7,135 nucleotides of DNA from Planctomycetaceae bacterium (GTDB lineage: Bacteria > Planctomycetota > Planctomycetia > Planctomycetales > Planctomycetaceae), in NCBI GenBank assembly GCA_029259875.1, contig JAJDEK010000379.1:1-7135 (forward strand), given 5' to 3'. The position numbers were made by a program, and so were the translations under genes. Shown here in pieces: positions 1-6,372 of this stretch. Position 1 is the stretch's first letter. Each line of letters opens with the position of its first letter. The notes under the pieces were generated by a model that saw only the letters and a list, made by a program, of their open reading frames with translations, was not told the DNA's origin and did not search any database.

Positions 1-1086
1 CTACTGGGGTCACAAAAAAACGTCGGATACAGCAGTATTGTGAGCGCGGCAATACGCTTACACGATCAATGTGTCACAATCGGTCAGGCTGCCGGTGCCA
101 CCGCAGCTATTTCTTTGCGTCATGGAATTCCGCCACGAGAAATCCCCCATCATCGAGCGCACTTGGAGCGAGTACGAAATGCGTTGTGTGGAACCCCCGA
201 GACAGGAACGCCCGTGTTAATCTGGCCATATCGCGATTTGGCACCGTCACATCCTCACTTTGTAGCCATCAATCGTCTGGCAGCACGCGGAGCAATCCCA
301 ATGGAAGTGCGAAAAGTCGATTTTCAACCAGATGACCGGGCAACGGCTGAGTGGCAAAGGGAAACAAAACGCTTGGCTCTGGGAACCATTGAACAAACAG
401 ATTTGACTTTGGAGATTTCTGAAAAAATTAGTAGAGGAAAATTTTGCCAGCAATTGTGGGAGTTGATCAAAGACCAGCCCATACAAAATTTTCCTCGCCT
501 GAAACCTGAGGATGCAGACAGCGATGGTATTTTGGACGTCGACGATCCCACTCCATTCACTCCCGGCGAACCCATTGAATGGAAACAAGCCAAATTGACG
601 GCAGATCAGGATGGATTGGTGGACAAAATCAATGCCGCCCATTCCCGAAGAATCAATTTCACAGGACAGACATCAGCGCTGCAATCAGTCTTTGAAACTG
701 ACCGTGGATTGATATACGATCAAAAACGTGGGTTCGGATGGAGCCGTGATATCAGTCAAAATCATCGGCATCGCAAAGTGCTTCCGGAATCCTATCGCGA
801 TACATTTCTCTTTACGCGTGACCACGATACCTGGGAGTGTAAAGTCCCCAACGGGCGCTGGCTGGTGACAGTTTGTGTGGGCGACTCAGGACACGAACAG
901 ACCGGACAATGGGTGACAGTCGAAGGCAATCAGATCATTAAGGATGCAACGACAGCCAGTGGTGCATTTCGGGAACAAAAAGAGAAAGTCGATGTTGCCG
1001 ATGGACGATTGACTGTTGAAATTGGCAAAGCAGATGCGAGGACAAATACATGCCTGAACTGGATCTGCTTTGAACCGGCCCACTAA
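1..1086 (+). CDS. FAD-dependent oxidoreductase, C-terminal part with SLH-like, Asp-rich Ca-loop and malectin-like domains (5' truncated)
   Basis: The reading frame is open from base 1, so the gene starts outside the window. The GTG at 40 is an internal valine codon, not a start. Residues are counted from base 1 (361 codons). Residues about 1-60 match the end of planctomycete FAD-dependent oxidoreductases: an Ile-Arg-Leu-His segment followed by GQAAG (28-32), the helix that packs on the flavin. Residues about 77-125 read like one S-layer-homology-type unit (Asp-Leu, HPHF, AINRLAARG, then FQPDDRATAEW). Residues about 171-186 form an Asp-rich loop (DADSDGILDVDDPTPF) resembling thrombospondin type 3 or dockerin-like calcium loops. 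Residues about 217-359 look like a malectin/galactose-binding beta-sandwich, with PNGRW, a VTVCVGDSG strand, ADGRLTVEIG and a closing LNWICFE. The substrate is unknown; such add-ons suggest an exported protein that touches glycan or cell wall. The flavoprotein call is fairly sure, the add-on domains less so. No clear terminator follows. Confidence 0.8.
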   Translation, partial: LLGSQKNVGYSSIVSAAIRLHDQCVTIGQAAGATAAISLRHGIPPREIPHHRAHLERVRNALCGTPETGTPVLIWPYRDLAPSHPHFVAINRLAARGAIPMEVRKVDFQPDDRATAEWQRETKRLALGTIEQTDLTLEISEKISRGKFCQQLWELIKDQPIQNFPRLKPEDADSDGILDVDDPTPFTPGEPIEWKQAKLTADQDGLVDKINAAHSRRINFTGQTSALQSVFETDRGLIYDQKRGFGWSRDISQNHRHRKVLPESYRDTFLFTRDHDTWECKVPNGRWLVTVCVGDSGHEQTGQWVTVEGNQIIKDATTASGAFREQKEKVDVADGRLTVEIGKADARTNTCLNWICFEPAH

Positions 1087-1165
1087 ATAAGCCGATTTTA
1101 TCCATTTCTCTTACTCTCAACCTGTTCTTTTTCAACTTATTTTCCCGTGAGAACTTAGAATTGTA

Positions 1166-1194
1166 TTGAACACATCAACGAATGACGATATATT
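1166..1194 (+). promoter_or_regulatory. Putative sigma-70-type promoter of the DUF1501 gene
   Basis: TTGAAC (1166-1171) is separated by exactly 17 bp from TATATT (1189-1194), matching the -35 consensus at 4 of 6 positions and the -10 consensus at 5 of 6. Transcription would begin near 1200, inside the palindrome described next and about 68 bases before the preferred ATG. The TTG here could be taken as a start codon giving a 519-residue protein, but it has no Shine-Dalgarno sequence and the added 34 residues match nothing in the family. Planctomycete promoters are poorly defined, so this is inference from spacing and consensus. Confidence 0.45.
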
Positions 1195-1199
1195 TAAGA

Positions 1200-1217
1200 A
1201 GCTTAAATATTTAAGCT
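1200..1217. promoter_or_regulatory. Perfect 18-bp palindrome, candidate operator at the transcription start
   Basis: The sequence AGCTTAAATATTTAAGCT is identical to its own reverse complement, with no central spacer. This suits a dimeric DNA-binding protein better than an RNA hairpin. It begins 6 bp after the proposed -10 box, so it would overlap +1, where a bound repressor would block transcription. The nonamer ATATTTAAG inside it (1207-1215) also occurs as a direct copy at 1190-1198, overlapping the -10 box. The regulator is not identifiable from the window. Confidence 0.4.
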
Positions 1218-1250
1218 GTTCGCACCGCGCGTGCTTCGTAATACAAGATC

Positions 1251-1256
1251 GGGAAG
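1251..1256 (+). promoter_or_regulatory. Possible ribosome binding site for the DUF1501 gene
   Basis: The purine-rich GGGAAG ends 11 bases before the ATG at 1268. It is only a partial match to the anti-Shine-Dalgarno sequence, but it is the best candidate upstream of either possible start and favours ATG 1268 over TTG 1166. Confidence 0.35.
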
Positions 1257-1267
1257 TTGAGTTTGTA

Positions 1268-2725
1268 ATGAAGTTCAAACAACATTCAAATACTCATGGG
1301 CAACACGCCTTTACTGCCTTCAATCCCCTGGTTCCTGAAGGTTTAGTTTTACGCAGTCGTCGGAATATGCTCAAAGCCTCGCTCGCAGGAATTGCAGGTC
1401 TCTCCGTACCGAATCTGTTACGCGCCTCGGACCAGTTGAAGTCTATCGGAAAATCTTCACTGCCGAAAAAAAGCGTGATCCTCCTTTGGATGACCGGCGG
1501 CCCCAGTCACATTGATACCTGGGACCCCAAACCGGATCGCCCGATTCAAAACCGCGGTCCCTTTGGAATCACAGAAACTTCCGTTCCTGGTATTACCATT
1601 TGCGATCGGCTTCCCAAGCAGGCGGCAATGATGGATCGCTTTACGCTGATCCGATCAGTCGATCCTAAATTCAGTAGCCATCAACCAAATCAAGTGATGC
1701 AGACAGCCAATCTGCTAGCAACCCCACGTACAAATCGCAAAGGGGATAAATATCCGGCAATCGCTTCCATAGTAGCTAAGCACCATGGAGCCAATCATCC
1801 TGGCATGCCTCCTTATGTCTCGTTCATGAAGCATCATTCGCATATTGCCTGGGGTGGTTATCTGGGAAAACAATACGATCCGTTCATCGCCAACGATGCA
1901 GCCGATTTGCCCGTATATGATTCGGTAGGCAAAAACACCGGCAAAATGAGTGGCGGAAAAATGTTTCAACTGGCCCCTGGCCTCTCTTCCGATCGAATGA
2001 AGAGCAGACGTGACTTAATGCAACAGTTCGACAAACTGCGAAGTGACATTGATCAGGCCGGTTCCATGACTGCTCTCGACAGTTACAGTCAACAGGCTTA
2101 TGAGATGGTGCTTGGTCAACAGGTACAACAGGCGTTTGATTTAAGTCAGGAATCCACGTCGATGCGCGACCGGTATGGCAAACACCTCTGGTGTCAACAG
2201 GCGCTGCTCGCCCGGCGTCTGGTGGAGGCCGGAAGTTCATTTGTAACACTCGATCTGAGTTATCATACGGCTTCCGGAACGTGGGACAATCATGGTGATA
2301 ATGTTCCCCCTTATGGCGGTATTAAAAATGGTCTCGGACCGATTTTACCTTTGTTCGATCATTTACTGACCACACTAGTAAAAGACCTCGAAGAACGTGG
2401 TTTACTAGATCAGGTACTGGTGATTGCGATGGGCGAGTTTGGACGAACTCCCGTTTCTGGAACTCAGGGAAGTATTGATGGCCGCAATCATTGGCCCGTT
2501 GTGATGTCAATGTGCATGGCGGGTGGTGGTTTGAATCATGGGCAGGTAATCGGTGCGAGTGAAAAGGACGGCGCCAATATCAAACATCGTCCCGTTCGTC
2601 CCGGAGATCTCGCCGCCACCATCTACCGATATATGGGAGTTCCCCTGGATACACATTATGTAGATGACAAAGGACGTCCCATTCCCGTCATCGAAAATGG
2701 GGCACCAATTCACGAGTTATTCTAA
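1268..2725 (+). CDS. DUF1501 family protein with Tat signal (exported, alkaline-phosphatase/sulfatase-like fold)
   Basis: The 485-residue protein is of usual length for DUF1501 (PF07394), a family abundant in Planctomycetes and related to the alkaline phosphatase/sulfatase superfamily. A twin-arginine signal, SRRNMLK followed by a hydrophobic Ala/Gly/Leu stretch, spans about residues 30-53 and predicts folded export. Family landmarks follow in order: TGGPSHIDTWDPKP (76-89), SSHQPNQ (136-142), TWDNHGDN (348-355), GEFGRTP (399-405), GRNHWP (415-420), then the AGGG, GQVIGASEK and RPVRPGDLAATIY segments and a terminal IHELF. Conserved Asp, His and Glu in these motifs are plausible metal or active-site residues, but the reaction of the family is not established. 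Many DUF1501 genes sit beside a DUF1549/DUF1553 cytochrome-type partner; none is next to this one. ATG 1268 is preferred to TTG 1166 because the longer form would place a promoter and operator-like palindrome inside the gene. Confidence 0.92.
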   Translation: MKFKQHSNTHGQHAFTAFNPLVPEGLVLRSRRNMLKASLAGIAGLSVPNLLRASDQLKSIGKSSLPKKSVILLWMTGGPSHIDTWDPKPDRPIQNRGPFGITETSVPGITICDRLPKQAAMMDRFTLIRSVDPKFSSHQPNQVMQTANLLATPRTNRKGDKYPAIASIVAKHHGANHPGMPPYVSFMKHHSHIAWGGYLGKQYDPFIANDAADLPVYDSVGKNTGKMSGGKMFQLAPGLSSDRMKSRRDLMQQFDKLRSDIDQAGSMTALDSYSQQAYEMVLGQQVQQAFDLSQESTSMRDRYGKHLWCQQALLARRLVEAGSSFVTLDLSYHTASGTWDNHGDNVPPYGGIKNGLGPILPLFDHLLTTLVKDLEERGLLDQVLVIAMGEFGRTPVSGTQGSIDGRNHWPVVMSMCMAGGGLNHGQVIGASEKDGANIKHRPVRPGDLAATIYRYMGVPLDTHYVDDKGRPIPVIENGAPIHELF

Positions 2726-2861
2726 GTCACTCTCCTGCAAACATAGTCTCGCTGTGCTTGATCTTTGAATCATCTTACCTGTTGAGACACGCTTTTTGCA
2801 GAAAAAACAAAAAACAAGGTGCAAAGCCACCTGTTCCCCGTTTGCTTTTATTGTAGCTTTC

Positions 2862-2867
2862 TATAAT
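2862..2867 (+). promoter_or_regulatory. Consensus -10 box upstream of the GT-C-like gene
   Basis: TATAAT matches the sigma-70 -10 consensus perfectly and lies 101 bases before the ATG at 2969. The -35 region is weak: TTTGCT at 2841-2846 with a short 15-bp spacer is the best candidate. Transcription would start near 2874, giving a leader of about 95 nt. The rest of the 243-bp gap (2726-2968) shows no open reading frame. A weak hairpin with arms AGGTG (2817-2821) and CACCT (2828-2832) could belong to the end of the preceding gene, but no T-tract directly follows it. Confidence 0.35.
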
Positions 2868-2876
2868 CTGCAAGCT

Positions 2877-2917
2877 GAGATGACGTAGGAGCGCGCTGTG
2901 TTCCGCTTTTTCATCTC
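2877..2917 (+). promoter_or_regulatory. Two-tier stem in the 5' leader of the GT-C-like gene
   Basis: The outer arms GAGATGA (2877-2883) and TCATCTC (2911-2917) are perfectly complementary. Between them a second stem can form from GGAGCG (2888-2893) and CGCTTT (2904-2909), with four Watson-Crick and two G-U pairs. The inner hairpin runs into five T residues (2907-2911), so it could act as an intrinsic terminator, with the outer stem an alternative pairing of the same T-rich side. No known riboswitch class was recognised. Confidence 0.25.
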
Positions 2918-2968
2918 TCATTTAGCAACAAAAACTGACATGCGTTTTTCGAAAACAGTCCCAAATTT

Positions 2969-4972
2969 ATGACAACATCAACCACTTCGACACCAATGGC
3001 TCCTGGAGAACTACCGGAACAGGCGACTTGCTCTCGAAAGCTTCGTTGGCTCGTCTATGTTTTATTGTTGGCAGTGACAACGGGACAAGGTCTGGCAGCG
3101 ATTCTCAATAGCGTGCCTCTGCAAAGTGCCAATGATCGTTCGCGGTGGTGCACTGTCTGGTCTCTGGTGGAACAGGGGACTTACCAGATTGATTTAATCA
3201 ACGATCAAACGGATTGGTCCAGTATTGATAAGGTCCGGCATGCAGGGCATTTTTACTCAACCAAACCGCCACTTTTTCCGACGATGGTTGCCGGTCTGTA
3301 TTGGATCATCAAAACCACAACGGACCTTAATCTGAATCAGAATTTGTATGATGTGGCTCATATTATTTTAGTAGTGGTTAACCTGCTACCAATGATCATC
3401 GCCCTGTTTCTGATTTGCGCCATGGTGGAACGGTATGCACGCAACGATTTCACTCGCTATTTTGTGGTCATTGCCGGTTGTTTTGCGACACTGTTAACAC
3501 CGTTTCTTTTGACGTTAAACAATCATTCTATTGCCGCCTCTAGCGCTGTTTTTGCCTTGTATCCTTTCATGAGAATCCTTCTGGATCAGGAACAGAAGAA
3601 ACGTTATTTTTTGCTGGCCGGTTTTTTTGCGATGTTTACTTGCTGTAATGAGTTGCCGGCGGCTTTGTTTGGCTTGATTGTCTTCGGACTCCTCTTCAAA
3701 GCAAACCCCCGTTTGACATGCTTTATTTTTATACCCGCAGCACTGTTACCCTTGATTGGATTCTTCGGAACAACCTATGCGGCAACGGGTGGCTGGAAAC
3801 CGTTCTATCTGTATTATGGAACCGAAAAATATCTCTACGAATATCGTGGCATTCCCAGCTACTGGAAAAACCCACAAGGACTTGACCGCAATCTGGATTC
3901 ACCTCTGGTTTATTTTTTCCATTGTACCTTCGGGCATCATGGTATCTTTTCACTCTCACCGATATATTTGCTGACCTTGATATCCTGGCTCTTTGTCAGC
4001 AAAACGACAGCGCATGTGCTACGTCCCCTGTTATGGATCGGCATCGCCCTCAGTGTCATTGTATTCGGATTTTATCTAAGCAGAACGGGCAACTATAACT
4101 ATGGCGGTAATAGTTCTGCATTACGCTGGATGCTGTGGCTCACTCCGTTCTGGCTGATCAGTAAGATTCCATTACTGGATCAGTTTTCTCACAAACGATG
4201 GTTACAGGTTCTTGGAACCGTATGCTTGGTGGGGTCGGTATTCTCAGCTAATTATCCGTTACATAATCCCTGGCGCGCACCCTGGCTATTCACGTTGTTA
4301 CAACAATCCGACTGGATTAACTATGATCAACGCCCCCTGGCACTTGACCACCCGATGACAACTTGGCTCTCATCTATTCCTGAACCGACAACAGAGATTC
4401 CAGAACCATATGTCGAATTCACAGGACCAGGCATTGATGGTCGCTTAATGAAACTCATTCTCACTGTGAAACCCTCGCTCGAAAAGGATGCGACAAAAAA
4501 ACTGCGTACGATTCAGGTCACTCGATTCCTGGGAACCACGGAAGTAGAAACAAAACAGTACACCATCGATATGGTTGCCTTTGAAGCTGGCAAGTGGCCA
4601 AAAGAGTTTTTGCGTTGGCCCACCCCAGAAGTCAGCCAGGCAGACAAAAACGCCGCTTACCGTTTCTTTTACGGCATGCCACGCCCCCGTAAATATAACG
4701 CGGGAAAGATTCGGCATTTATTTACGCCGCTGCGCAACGACGCCTTTCGCTGCCAACTGGCAGCTTCTCAGGTTTCGGTCATCATCGCTGCAAAAACAGA
4801 GGCAGAAAAAGAACTGCGATACCGCAAAGATCTCTGGCTGTGTGACCAGATTCCCTTCGGAATTGCGAAACTCGAAACGTCGGTGTATGACGAAGAATCT
4901 AACCAGGTGCTCAACCGACAAACCCTGATTGTCACAAACGCCAGCAGAATCGCTGATAATCCTGTTAAGTAG
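2969..4972 (+). CDS. Polytopic membrane protein, probable GT-C (GT39/ArnT-like) glycosyltransferase with C-terminal soluble domain
   Basis: The 667-residue protein has a short Thr/Ser-rich cytoplasmic start, a first membrane segment at about 27-48, and then a large loop carrying NDRSRW (55-60), IDKV (86-89) and GHFYSTKPPLFP (93-104). This layout, with acidic residues in the first extracytoplasmic loop followed by a Lys-Pro-Pro motif, is typical of GT-C enzymes that use polyprenyl-phosphate sugars, such as GT39 and ArnT. Further hydrophobic segments lie around 128-150, 163-183, 186-205, 211-245, 250-272, 326-346, 352-371, 386-398 and 408-428, so about nine to eleven in total. Residues about 440-667 form a hydrophilic tail that I do not recognise. 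It includes a Trp-Pro-rich stretch and many Lys/Arg, and probably lies in the periplasm. There is no Shine-Dalgarno sequence before the ATG, which is common in this phylum. Donor and acceptor are unknown, and the enzyme call rests on architecture. The gene ends 13 bp from the stop of the convergent next gene. Confidence 0.72.
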   Translation: MTTSTTSTPMAPGELPEQATCSRKLRWLVYVLLLAVTTGQGLAAILNSVPLQSANDRSRWCTVWSLVEQGTYQIDLINDQTDWSSIDKVRHAGHFYSTKPPLFPTMVAGLYWIIKTTTDLNLNQNLYDVAHIILVVVNLLPMIIALFLICAMVERYARNDFTRYFVVIAGCFATLLTPFLLTLNNHSIAASSAVFALYPFMRILLDQEQKKRYFLLAGFFAMFTCCNELPAALFGLIVFGLLFKANPRLTCFIFIPAALLPLIGFFGTTYAATGGWKPFYLYYGTEKYLYEYRGIPSYWKNPQGLDRNLDSPLVYFFHCTFGHHGIFSLSPIYLLTLISWLFVSKTTAHVLRPLLWIGIALSVIVFGFYLSRTGNYNYGGNSSALRWMLWLTPFWLISKIPLLDQFSHKRWLQVLGTVCLVGSVFSANYPLHNPWRAPWLFTLLQQSDWINYDQRPLALDHPMTTWLSSIPEPTTEIPEPYVEFTGPGIDGRLMKLILTVKPSLEKDATKKLRTIQVTRFLGTTEVETKQYTIDMVAFEAGKWPKEFLRWPTPEVSQADKNAAYRFFYGMPRPRKYNAGKIRHLFTPLRNDAFRCQLAASQVSVIIAAKTEAEKELRYRKDLWLCDQIPFGIAKLETSVYDEESNQVLNRQTLIVTNASRIADNPVK

Positions 4973-5005
4973 CCGACTGATGCGGCTACTTCTGCGAAGT
5001 AGCCG
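4967..5005. terminator. Overlapping hairpins at convergent gene ends (direct-inverted-direct 9-bp repeat), possible bidirectional terminator
   Basis: AAGTAGCCG occurs at 4967-4975, its reverse complement CGGCTACTT at 4983-4991, and the direct form again at 4997-5005. The middle copy can pair leftward (9-bp stem, 7-nt loop) or rightward (10-bp stem with a TGC loop, 4983-5005), but not both at once. The rightward hairpin is followed on the + strand by GTCCTTTTG, a weak U-tract suited to ending the rightward gene. The leftward hairpin has no such tract on the - strand. The left arm contains the stop codon of the rightward gene (4970-4972) and the middle arm contains the stop codon of the leftward gene (4986-4988). 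Confidence 0.55.
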
Positions 5006-6326
5006 GTCCTTTTGTTGGTTGAACCCAGGCACGCTCAACTTCTCCGGTCTGTGCCGGATTGGGATGCAATTTTGAAGAACGAACGACGGCCCGCACATAA
5101 ATTTCCTTGCCGTTAAAATTATACTTGGCAGTGGGTCCTTTGACTGTCTTCAAATTCGCACCAATTTTTTTACTGTAGCGTTTTGTGGCATGCACTTCAT
5201 GACCCCGTTTGTCCAAGACGGGAATCCCCTGCTTGGGATAACCTTTTAGCGTACCAATAAAATCAGTCGTATATTCCACTCCTTCTTCCGGATCAATTTC
5301 GATCTCTATGCCATTATCGGAATAGGTCACTGATTTGAGTTTGACTCCTGATGAAGCATAAAACCGCCCTGCTTCCATTGCATCCACAAGCGCTTCGGGC
5401 TCAAGTTTCTTCGATAAGATGACGACCCAACCTCTGCCAGGTTCACTCGCGCGACTGGGTATTTTATGATAGTTGTGCCCATCATCTGTAGACAAACCAT
5501 ACATCATTGGTAGATCCAACTCAGCTAACCGCTTGGTCAAAATGATATCCCAAATCCGGTCAGTGCTGGGATGCGATTCATCCCCTTTGTTAGCAACCCC
5601 TGGATGGCCATTATAAACTTCGAAGAAATTCTCGCCGATCACCTTCATGAGTTCTTCAGCAGTGACTCCATAATGAAAATTGGGATGATTCAAATGAATC
5701 ATCATCGACTGTCCCGTTCGCTCACGTTGTGCGAGCAAAGCGTTGGTGTTGTTCTGCATGACTTCATAGACGCTCTTTCCGCCCAATGGAGTCAGTAATG
5801 AATGTAAGTTCGTAGCGTTCATATGCACGGGCATATTTTTATAACGGTCAGTGACTTCTTCACTTTGAATGAGCAAAAATTTCCCCGGTTCTCCCAGTTT
5901 TTCTGCGACTTCCTGAAATTTTCGTAAACGAACTTCGATCTGCCCCTCTTTATTTTTCCGTTCTTCGATCCAATTAGGAAAACGTTTTTTCAATTCTTCG
6001 TAGGCGTGTAATTTGCCTTTATTCTTTTCAGGAACTGTCCAACGCTCTGACTGTGCTAACACATTATGGTCTGTAAAAGAGAGAAAATCGTAGCCGTGTG
6101 TTTTATACCAGTCAGCGATCATCTCCAGATAATCGTCGCCATCACTCCACAATGAATGTGTGTGTAGGTTTCCTTTGTACCATTTTTCATCACCAAATTC
6201 TTTTAATTGTACCGGTTCTGCTGCGTGAGTTACTGAACTCAACAGTAACATGCAGACCCCGATCAAGAGAGTACTTGGTTTTAGGCTAGAAAGAGCGTTA
6301 GTCAGTGTCGATTCAAGGCGGGTCAT
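4986..6326 (-). CDS. Exported PHP-domain metallohydrolase/phosphoesterase (CehA/McbA-like)
   Basis: The protein has 446 residues from the ATG at 6326. A signal peptide occupies about residues 1-35, with a hydrophobic LLIGVCMLLLSS core and likely cleavage after THA. The PHP fold follows: GNLHTHSLWSDGD (H55, H57, D62), FTDHN (H87), IQSEEVTD (E146/E147), MPVHMNATN (H158), MIHLNHPNF (H214) and STDDGHNYH (D281/D282, H284). Together these supply the His/Asp/Glu set that binds the metal cluster in PHP enzymes. Residues about 325-430 form a beta-rich tail ending in ERAWVQP, as in CehA/McbA-type secreted members. It probably hydrolyses a phosphoester or related bond outside the cytoplasm; the substrate cannot be read from sequence. 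An ATG two codons upstream (6332) lies only 2 nt from the GGAG Shine-Dalgarno, whereas 6326 has 8-nt spacing and is preferred. The gene is convergent with the GT-C-like gene and downstream of a membrane-protein gene on the same strand. Confidence 0.88.
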   Translation of the reverse strand: MTRLESTLTNALSSLKPSTLLIGVCMLLLSSVTHAAEPVQLKEFGDEKWYKGNLHTHSLWSDGDDYLEMIADWYKTHGYDFLSFTDHNVLAQSERWTVPEKNKGKLHAYEELKKRFPNWIEERKNKEGQIEVRLRKFQEVAEKLGEPGKFLLIQSEEVTDRYKNMPVHMNATNLHSLLTPLGGKSVYEVMQNNTNALLAQRERTGQSMMIHLNHPNFHYGVTAEELMKVIGENFFEVYNGHPGVANKGDESHPSTDRIWDIILTKRLAELDLPMMYGLSTDDGHNYHKIPSRASEPGRGWVVILSKKLEPEALVDAMEAGRFYASSGVKLKSVTYSDNGIEIEIDPEEGVEYTTDFIGTLKGYPKQGIPVLDKRGHEVHATKRYSKKIGANLKTVKGPTAKYNFNGKEIYVRAVVRSSKLHPNPAQTGEVERAWVQPTKGPATSQK

Positions 6327-6334
6327 ATTCATTG

Positions 6335-6338
6335 CTCC
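6335..6338 (-). promoter_or_regulatory. Shine-Dalgarno of the PHP-domain gene
   Basis: On the minus strand GGAG is followed by ATG after 2 nt (start 6332) and by a second in-frame ATG after 8 nt (start 6326). The 8-nt spacing is normal and the 2-nt spacing is too short, so this site decides for the second ATG. A TATAGT (6356 to 6351 on the minus strand) lies just upstream and might be a -10 box, but it has no good -35 partner. Confidence 0.5.
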
Positions 6339-6372
6339 GAAGTAAAAATCACTATAATCAAAAAATCTATAC

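Noticed and set aside
40..42. GTG as the start of a 348-residue protein
   Set aside because: The frame is open back to base 1, and the upstream codons continue the flavoprotein match (an LLGSQKNVGYSS-like segment). The GTG is internal.
247..642. 131-codon open frame on the minus strand inside the flavoprotein gene
   Set aside because: The translation has no recognisable domain, no ribosome binding site is evident, and the plus strand is a clear family match. It is a shadow frame.
1166..1267. N-terminal extension of the DUF1501 protein from a TTG start
   Set aside because: No Shine-Dalgarno precedes the TTG, the 34 extra residues would precede a complete Tat signal, and the region holds promoter-like hexamers and a palindrome. 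ATG 1268 is more likely.
1884..2249. 121-codon open frame on the minus strand inside the DUF1501 gene
   Set aside because: Its sequence is Arg/His/Cys-rich without domain features and it lies opposite well-conserved DUF1501 motifs.
2791..2832. Possible terminator after the DUF1501 gene (GCTTTTTGCA against TGCAAAGC, or AGGTG against CACCT)
   Set aside because: The stems are short or bulged and lack a directly following T-tract, so I could not support a terminator call.
4575..5098. Overlapping open frames (plus 4575-4928, minus 4718-5098) across the end of the GT-C-like gene
   Set aside because: Both are unlike real proteins in composition and overlap confidently coding sequence in other frames.
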